Assembly (NCBI GenBank): GCA_032690845.1
Contig: CM064428.1
Location: forward strand, 59,271,575 to 59,335,574
Length of the DNA: 64,000 bases
Source of the DNA: Eleusine coracana subsp. coracana
Taxonomy: Eukaryota > Streptophyta > Magnoliopsida > Poales > Poaceae
Direction: 5' to 3'
Shown one piece after another: positions 57,092 to 64,000 of the stretch (position 1 is the stretch's first letter; each line of letters begins with the position of its first letter). Under the pieces are notes generated by a model, which saw nothing but the letters and a program-made list of their open reading frames with translations, searched no databases and was not told the DNA's origin. A program made the translations under genes and the position numbers.

Positions 57092-58120
57092 TTTAACCAT
57101 ATCAATCATGTGAACAGATACGCCAGGATAAAAGACACCCATAATGGAACGTTCAACATTTTTTCTTAAAATCTGTTTGATATGTTTCATCAACTTTTCT
57201 GGAAATAGTTTTTACCAAGGAAGAGACTAAGTCCTAATCAAACCAGTTCTTGATCTTCTGACAAAGACACTCCATCTCAAAGATTGAAACTACATTCAAA
57301 CAAACGGTGTACTAGAACTATTGAGTCCATTTATTTCTTTAGTTATTTCCTTTCCCTTTCCTGATGCCTCCCAAATCAAATTTAATTGTTTCAACTTGAA
57401 AATGAGATTCAGGTGACATCATAACAAGTGCTTGCATAGATGTCATTTACCCCTTCTGTGTTGTGTGGCGTCAATCTGTACAAAGAGATACAAGAGAAAA
57501 CAAGCAACCATATAGTTCTTTCTTATGCGTTTTTTTAAACAAGATAGCCATCCAGTTGATTAATAAAGGCAAGCAAGTTCTCCTTAAGACGATGTCCAAT
57601 AAATGCTCAAAATTGCATTCATCAATGAATAGATTGGGCTGTGTTTTAACAGCATTAAAAGAGGAGCAGTTTTATTGTCAAAAATTGTCAGTATTTTTTT
57701 TAAAAAAAAAATATTAGGCACTTTTTCAATCTAATGGCATGGTTTTGTTATCTTTTATCCACAGTATTTTACTAAATTGAGGATAATATCAAAAAGATAA
57801 AAAAGATTAATAATTAGTTTTTTATAAAATGACACTATAATAATCTAATTAATTAATCACTATTCATTAATATATGTTTTCTTTATTCCTACTGTTTAAT
57901 AAATTTCTCAGCAAACGCCCTCTTTTTCCCACGGTTATGTGGCGCGGGCCTCAATGGGTGAAGGACGGAGCTAGGTGCCAGATGGCAGCGGCGGTCCTTC
58001 CATTCGGCCTCCTGCCGTGACGAAGAGCCCCTCCACACATCCAAGCATGACCGCTTCTTATTGTCCTGGAGTTCAAACAGCTTGATGCCCTTTGTGTACG
58101 TCTTCCCAAACATACACTAA
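57092..58120. other. Intergenic; one unassigned open frame
   Basis: Mostly AT-rich. A 74-codon open frame at 57889-58113 (-), beginning MFGKTYTKGIKLFEL, sits in a slightly GC-richer patch. It has no domain I recognise and might be a gene fragment. Confidence 0.35.
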
Positions 58121-59084
58121 GAACATCTTCATCAAAGGCTCCTAAATAAGTTTTTACTTTAAATTTTAAAAACTAAGCCAAAAAAACCTATTGTAATGAG
58201 ACTCTTAAAATTCCTTTGATTTTACATGTCGTTCTAAATTTCTTCTCTATACCCTTGGTTTGAGAGTCTCCCATCCCGGCCCCATCCAAATATGGGTCAC
58301 ACCATATCCCTCTTTTTCAGCTTCTCCCCCTCTTGCCCTTTCCCTCACCCGCAGATATAGCAAGGTTGGCTCGGTCGAGGCGGGTGCGGCATTAGAGGTG
58401 GGCACGTCGGGTGCGAGCAAGCGTGGGAACCCTGGGCGCCGCGGCGCGGGCGCATGCACGGGTGGGGCGGCAGCCCCAGGAGCGGCAGTGCCAACACAGG
58501 CGCCGGCGGGTGGCGGCGTGCGAGGATTAGGAGCGGGCACTGGAACGGGCTAGGGGACGGGCGGCCACTGGTTCGTTCGTACCCCCAGCGACGGAAGAGG
58601 ACGGGGACGAGATGAGGCTGGCGAGTCGCATCTCGGAGAAGGAGCTCATCGTGGAGGCCACCCTCAATGACGCCCCTTCGCCTCCCGTGATGAGGATGCG
58701 CTGGCCCAAGCCGCCCTGCCACCTCGAGCTTGTTGAGGAGCTTCTAGAGCTCCATCCATGGCACTGTGGGGTAGATCGGAGGAGCATCGAGAGGATAGGG
58801 CCGAGGGTGGGCTCGGACGGCGCCAGTGCCAAACGCGAGCCACTACGACGGGGACAAGATCGGGCGATGCCTGGGGCAGGTAGATGGGAGAGGGAGGCCG
58901 CGAGGAGGACGCCGGCGCGTTGGTGAAGGGGGTTGGGATTTTTTTTTTCCTTTGACAGAAAATAGAAGTCTAAAATGCATGTTCCACTAGAGTTTGGATG
59001 TAATTTTGATCTTTCAAATTTTGTTGGCTGGCTTGTAAAATTGAATATGTAAACCCAAATTTACATGCTCCACTACACATGCTC
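58121..59084. mobile_element. TIR element with GC-rich interior (Pack-type candidate), 964 bp
   Basis: The ends GAACATCTTCATCAAAGG and (inverse) GAGCATGTGTAGTGGAGC are a diverged terminal inverted repeat. TAA is duplicated at 58118-58120 and 59085-59087, as in PIF/Harbinger insertions. The interior (58330-58930) is strongly GC-rich with Gly/Ala/Pro/Arg-coding frames on both strands, unlike its AT-rich ends. This suggests captured gene sequence, though no domain is recognisable. Confidence 0.6.
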
Positions 59085-59709
59085 TAACCGTCTAGTTACT
59101 AGATGTTACAATTTCCTGTTCGAGGCCTTCCACGATGTGTTCTGAGAAACTAACCCAGTTTGATTGATTTCTTCATGATCACATTCTGATGCAGGCTTGA
59201 AGGTAATGATTGTGGTTAGAATCAGCATGCATGTTGCTAGTTAATCTAATTGGTGTAAGAGATAGATGTCAATTTAATCAAAGTTCCCTTTGTTGGCTTG
59301 ATTCTGAATCCTAAATTCTGACTTATTTTCAGAGCATGAGTTCAACATGTCTGGTTTTGAGATCTATTTGATTATAAAGCCTTTACTGTACTTGTGACGT
59401 AGCTGTTTTTTTGTCAGAATATATTTCACAATCGTATACACTTTCCTCAACATCCAGACAAATCATGATCCTCTGCATTTTGCAGCTTCTGGTAGTTATC
59501 AATAAAGAGAATGCCTTTTTGGCATTAGCTCCCACGGCAGACACCGGTGCCATCAGCAGCTTAACTGGAAGAGAACTGTGGTATAAGTTAATCCTATCAA
59601 TGCTTCATATTTAGTATGTGTCTTGCAATACTTATGTTTATGTTAAAAATAATTTATTATCAGGGATTAAATATTAATAGACCATATGACACACTTAAAT
59701 GCCAGATAT
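59085..59709. other. Intergenic, nothing recognised
   Basis: I see no gene or bounded repeat in this stretch. Confidence 0.4.
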
Positions 59710-59724
59710 AGTGTTAAGTGATTT

Positions 59725-59915
59725 CGCCTCGCCCCACCTTCGTGGGTGAGGTTGAGTGCGTCCCACCTTGTCTAACTCCTACGAGCGGGGTCGAGCACGT
59801 CCCGCCTCACCCGACTCCCGTGAGCGGGGTTGAGTGCATTCGACCTCGTCCGACCCCTACGGATGTGATCGAGTGCATTCCACCTCGCCCGACCTTAGTG
59901 GATAGGGTTGAGCGT
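59725..59915. repeat. 39-bp minisatellite, about 4.5 units
   Basis: Units starting GAGTGCGTCCCACC (59753), GAGCACGTCCCGCC (59792), GAGTGCATTCGACC (59831) and GAGTGCATTCCACC (59870) are spaced exactly 39 bases. They would encode a 13-residue repeat of the form VECVPPxPTPxxG in an open frame on the + strand. The downstream sequence to about 60640 resembles grass LTR-retrotransposon terminal DNA, with no intact ends. Confidence 0.85.
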
Positions 59916-61496
59916 AACTATAATAAAGATATGAACACCCGTCCGGTGGCAATCATGATGAAACGTGCGTGCATGCACAGTGTTGCTAATGACAGGTGTT
60001 GTGCTGCCAACTCCTGCCAGTTGTTTGTCCTGCTACGATGGAAGCGAGACACTACAACACTGTCGTCCCTGGAAGTAACGGGAGGGAAAAGTCTGATGGG
60101 ACAATGCTGATTGACTGGAACCAACTCTAACGACTACTTGCCAAATGCCAAAGGACGTGGCGCTAGACCCCTAGCAGGGGGTCGGATTCCGCTCGTCTCG
60201 CCTGACCGCAGGTCACAGGGACTGCACTAGGTGGAAAGTCAACAAATGACAGGCGACCACCTACCATGCGTCTTAAATGCCACAATGAGCGTGTGGCAAT
60301 AGTGCCGATCGACCCTACTGTTGTACATGCCTGCCCCAATCATCATCGGCATCATTCAGGTCTAGTGTAGATGAGCATGGTGTCATGATGCCCACCATAC
60401 TTCACAGGACTGACCAACAGGTGAAGCACGCAATGCCCCTGATGCTATCCACAGTGTCAATAGATCCAACCGATTGACGGGGACCGCTAACATTCATTGA
60501 CCCAGCAACACGAAGGACATTCACATCAACAGATGCATGGGATATGGACTTGTGATGATCGAAGACCACACAATTGACCCCCCCCCCCCCCTCGCGCCCC
60601 TATCGACTCCTCTCTCTCTCTGTGTGTGTGTAAGTGTAACAGGGCCCAACCCCAGCATCGCAATATTTGTTTTTTTTTTCACAGAAACACAAATGACTTG
60701 CAGTTATATTGCTTTGTATTTATTTTTCAAGTGGAAAAAAGTTTCGTTTCATCTCTGTTGTAAATATTCTGACCCTGAATAACTAAAGCTCTTTCGTGAG
60801 GGTGTTCGGAGTTATTAATTCTGTCGGAGCCCTGTGTTGGTCCTGAATTGTTCACTGTGTTACAGCATCACTTCCATGCTCGTCATTGAACAAGGTTCTA
60901 ATCATGTCACTTATAATAAACTCTATTTTATAAGAAAAGAAGGGTGCTTCTGTTTTTTCATTTCCATCCGTGTGTGTGTGTCTGTGTGTGTGTGTGTTTT
61001 GCGATGAATCCGTGTGTTAACAAGTGCCTTCTGGAATTGCAATTTGAAGTCTGGAGTGCGAAGTCAGAGCACCTGCCCTTTTTTTTTATAAAAAAAAACG
61101 GTACTGTTAGTTTGCCGTGTCCTCTTTGTCTAACTCACTTCCGTGTGTCACTATTGACTTAGGGCTCTCTCTATCCTACCTGGGCCGGAAGAAGCATAGA
61201 AGGTGCATCTTTCCTTTTCGGGCAAATTTGCTTATGGACATTTTTTAATGTTAGTATTTGCTAAGACACTATTTAATCTTATATTTGCTAGAATATATTA
61301 TTAAATAATAATAATTGGCTAATAGACATTTAAACCATTAGAATATTGATTATCTTATATGAAAAAGAGAAAGAACTTTTTAAATGACCATTTTTCCCTT
61401 GTAATCAATTTGAACACATCTCATAATAAAATCATATTCTTAAATATGTAATTAACTATGATCAGGTAAAATATATTTTAAAAAATATTTATATAA
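59916..61496. other. Probable LTR fragment, then AT-rich intergenic DNA
   Basis: 59916-60640 has the composition and phrases (GACCCCTAGCAGGGGGTCGG) of a retrotransposon LTR but lacks identifiable ends. A C tract (60577-60590) and (CT)n/(GT)n run follow. No gene is seen from 60650 to 61496; another (GT)n run lies near 60970-60998. Confidence 0.4.
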
Positions 61497-61654
61497 TGCT
61501 ATAGTAAATATCTCTTAATAATGATTTAATTAAGCTTAATAAATTTGTCACACTGATACGCATTCAACTCTATAATTAGTTTTATATTTAATATATATTT
61601 AATAATCATATATAGTATTTTAATAATTGATATGACCTCACTAAAATTTAGACC
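61497..61654. mobile_element. Fragment of the MITE family seen at 42348-42695
   Basis: The inverse of this stretch aligns with 42367-42528 at about 90% identity, including ATATATGATTATTAAATATA and GACAAATTTATTAA phrases. The terminal repeats are not preserved. Confidence 0.75.
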
Positions 61655-61697
61655 CCAACTCTGTACTTAGTAGTGACCCCACTAAAATAATCATATA

Positions 61698-61933
61698 CTA
61701 CCTCCGTTCTAAAATATAAGTATTTGTTGACTTTTAAAACCACGTTTGACCATTTGTCTTATTTGAAAAAATTATAAAAAATTATTTATTTTTATTACAA
61801 CATGTTTTATTAGTACAAATACTTTACATATAACTAATTTATTTTTATATTTTTATAAAATAAATTGAATAAGACAAGTGGTCAAATACAATGTTCATAG
61901 TCAACAAATGCTTACATTTTAGAACGGAGATAG
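61698..61933. mobile_element. Stowaway MITE, 236 bp
   Basis: It starts CTACCTCCGTTCTAAAATATAAG and ends with the inverse-like CTTACATTTTAGAACGGAGATAG, with TA duplicated on both sides (61696-61697 and 61934-61935). The inner arms GTCAACAAATGC/ATTTGTTGAC also pair. Confidence 0.93.
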
Positions 61934-62064
61934 TATCATGTAATTTTATTGAGACTTTTTTGTTGAAAAATTTTCACCAAGTACTAGTCCTAGTAGTACT
62001 TGTTCGACTGGTAACATCACCGTCCGTTGTAAGAGTAGAAAAAAAGATGGCATCCCGGCAGTCT

Positions 62065-62120
62065 GCTGACGCCTCCATTTTTTTCGAAAAATGCTGACGC
62101 CTCCATTTTTTTCGAAAAAT
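62065..62120. repeat. Exact 28-bp tandem duplication
   Basis: Two adjacent copies of a unit starting GCTGACGCCTCC and ending TTCGAAAAAT. Confidence 0.95.
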
Positions 62121-63126
62121 GCCGAGCGACAAAAGGACATTCGTCGCGTCATCCACCAGCCAGAATTACTGCGCGTGCACGCGCACCGAGGCGTCTACCA
62201 CTCTTTGAATCCTTCCTGCATGTCCACCAATCCGATGGCATTTCCGTCAGAGAATAAATTGCAACGGCCAATTCCGACGGCGCGTTTCAGATCGCGCCCC
62301 CTGCAGCGGAACAACCAGCCAGTCTCAAGCGCAGCACGCACGCAAGAGGGAGAAAGTGATTAGGCTATCTTTCTCATCCAGCCCCACATGTCAGTCACAC
62401 GTTTTATCAGACTTACCTGAAGAGAGAAACCACTGTTCATCTGGAGAGGGGGAGAGCATCTGGGCAGAGCACAGTTGCGCGCCCACTCATCTCTCCCACT
62501 CGAGCTGCGCCTTTTTATGGCTGCCTCTTTTGATCCTTTTCTCCCTTTACCCTGCTTTTCTCCCCTTTGACGCATCACTAAAGCGCACCGGCAGCACTGC
62601 CCCCTCCTCCCCCCCCTTTGCCTGTTCGCTTCCTCGCTTTGCAGCGGCTGCTCCTCGTCGTCGTCCCAGCCGCCGAATTCCGCAGGCAGAGCTCCGCTGC
62701 AGCCGCTGGCACAATTGTCCCCCGTGTTTCCCAAGACTCGTTGCTGGGTTGGCCATTTACATGCCGCATTGGCAGCTCTGTTGCTCCTGGTCTTCCTCTC
62801 TTGCTCCTCGCAGCTCGGCGTAAAGGTGGGATGGTGCTCACTCCTCAGCAGTCTCGACTCGATTGTTCTTCTGCTCATGCCTGTTGGTGAATCGCATAAT
62901 TTGGAGTGCTTGATCACTGATTTTTCTTCGTTTTATTTTCAGATCGCTAGAGGGCGTTAGGTTTCACTTCTTCAAACATTTGCGGTATCCTTGCTCCACG
63001 GGACTTTTGGGCTTCGGCTGAACAAAGTTTGTCTTAGTATTCACCCCTGTCAATCATCTTTGAGAGAGAGATAGAGGGAGGAGAAAGCGAGAGAAAAAAA
63101 GGGAGAGAGAGGAGAATTCGTTGAAA
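62121..63126 (+). promoter_or_regulatory. Upstream and leader region of the NAT gene
   Basis: This stretch is more GC-rich than the DNA to its left and ends in a GA-rich leader (63062-63115) directly before the ATG. An acceptor-like TTATTTTCAG at 62932-62941 suggests a 5' UTR intron, with a donor somewhere in 62800-62900. Proline/serine-rich open frames here are taken as composition effects. Confidence 0.4.
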
Positions 63127-64000
63127 ATGGCTGAAGTGAAACCTGAGGAGATGGTCCATCATCCACCCATGGACCAGCTCCAGGGGTTTGAGTACTGCAT
63201 CGACTCGAACCCGTCCTGGGGTATGTGTCACACTGTACTGAAGCATATATGTAATTCGCCTTTGGATCAATTTATGAATTAAAGTTGCTAAATTCTGAAT
63301 TTGTATGAGTGTTGTGGCAGGAGAAGCAATTGCTCTGGCTTTTCAGCATTACATACTGTCGTTGGGCACTGCTGTTATGATCCCCACAATGTTGGTTCCT
63401 CTTATGGGTGGAAATGATGTGAGCATCCTGTCCTTGTTTATTTACGTATCTGCTTGTTCATGTCGATACAACTTAAAGCTTCAACGTTTAAAGCTTGTGT
63501 ACAATTATTTGTATGAAATAAAGATATGTGACATTGGTTGTTTGAAGGCGTTTGATCACTGGACACTGGCTTGTAGTTTGATTCAACTGTATGAATTTTA
63601 TAATGTAAAATCATAACTACGGACCAATATTTTATCAGTTTGAGAGCAATATCAGAAAAATATTATTTTGAATAAAGTTAAATTAATAATGTGATAAATA
63701 GCTGACGTTTTATAATTTTTAAGATGAGCTGTTTTATCATGAAAATAAACATTAATTAATTTATTAATAATGCAATTATAAAATTATCCTTAAACTATTG
63801 GCTAGTGCTAGTACTTTGAACAGTAAAACTTCTTCCGTTCTGACTAACAAAATGTTTTTCTGTTTGATCTTTTATCGAAGCATGACAAGGCCAGAGTGGT
63901 TCAGACACTACTATTCGTGACTGGGATAAAGACCCTGCTCCAGACACTATTTGGCACTAGACTTCCTACTATCATGGGTGGCTCTTACGCATATGTTGTC
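63127..64000 (+). CDS. Nucleobase-ascorbate transporter (NAT family), first three exons, partial
   Basis: NAT proteins are multi-pass membrane permeases for purines and uracil. Exons 63127-63220, 63321-63418 and 63881-64000 (continuing past the window) join in phase with GT-AG borders. They read MAEVKPEEMVHHPPMDQL...EYCIDSNPSW, then GEAIALAFQHYILSLGTAVMIPT, then HDKARVVQTLLFVTGIKTLLQTLFGTRLP and MGGSYAYVV. The FQHY(I/L)..LGT stretch in the first membrane segment and QTLLFV.GI.TLLQTLFGTRLP are hallmarks of the plant clade. The ATG at 63127 follows a GA-rich leader and gives the usual short hydrophilic N-terminus. The rest of the gene, with the QN and signature motifs, lies outside, so its integrity cannot be judged. 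Confidence 0.93.

Noticed and set aside
62356..62960. Overlapping Ser/Pro/Arg-rich frames upstream of the NAT gene
   Set aside because: They lie in a GC-rich promoter/leader region, on both strands, with no domain.
1..64000. CRISPR arrays, rRNA genes, bacterial operons or viral genomes
   Set aside because: No regularly spaced identical repeats with unique spacers, no rRNA-like sequence, and all genes have plant intron structure; regular repeats found are microsatellites or the 39-bp minisatellite.

Overview
The window is nuclear DNA of a grass, probably panicoid. The evidence is intron-rich plant genes with GT-AG introns, tandem and paired NLR genes, an ACC-oxidase-like cluster, a BAHD acyltransferase and a nucleobase transporter. 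The intergenic DNA is full of grass-type transposons: CACTA elements with 3-bp duplications, PIF/Harbinger and Tourist elements, Stowaway and hAT MITEs, short Helitrons, a solo Copia-type LTR and a grass LINE remnant. The species cannot be fixed from sequence alone.

Layout. 1-3.5 kb: an intact single-exon BAHD acyltransferase (-). 3.5-12.4 kb: repeats only (a diverged 1.5-kb tandem duplication headed by a Helitron-like end, a complete CACTA element, a solo LTR, a fold-back element). 12.4-18.5 kb: the Elongator accessory factor KTI12/DRL1 (+), with an AT-AC U12-type last intron. 19.9-22.9 kb: a six-exon adenylate kinase (-), convergent with KTI12. 22.9-25.6 kb: a degraded PIF/Harbinger transposon just upstream of the kinase start. 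26.4-27.1 kb: a tandemly duplicated repeat carrying tRNA-like boxes. 28.3-42.3 kb: a divergent, head-to-head NLR pair. The left gene (-) has a nearly intact CC-NB-ARC-LRR frame. The right gene (+) is a broken CC-NB-ARC-LRR followed by exons of a group III-like WRKY domain, i.e. the layout of a paired immune receptor with an integrated decoy. 44.9-56.0 kb: an ACC-oxidase-like pseudogene (-) cut by a 4.9-kb PIF/Harbinger transposon and a 127-bp MITE in its coding sequence and by a CACTA element in an intron, followed by fragments of two more copies. 56-62 kb: repeats, MITEs and a GC-rich TIR element. 63.1-64.0 kb: the first three exons of a nucleobase-ascorbate (NAT) transporter (+), running off the window.

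How the genes work together: the only functional unit is the NLR pair, whose 5' ends face each other across about 4.7 kb as in known sensor/helper pairs; here the decoy-bearing partner is visibly degenerate. The other genes are unrelated housekeeping or metabolic loci. Several transposons can be delimited to the base by target-site duplications, which lets the order of events at the ACC-oxidase locus be reconstructed.
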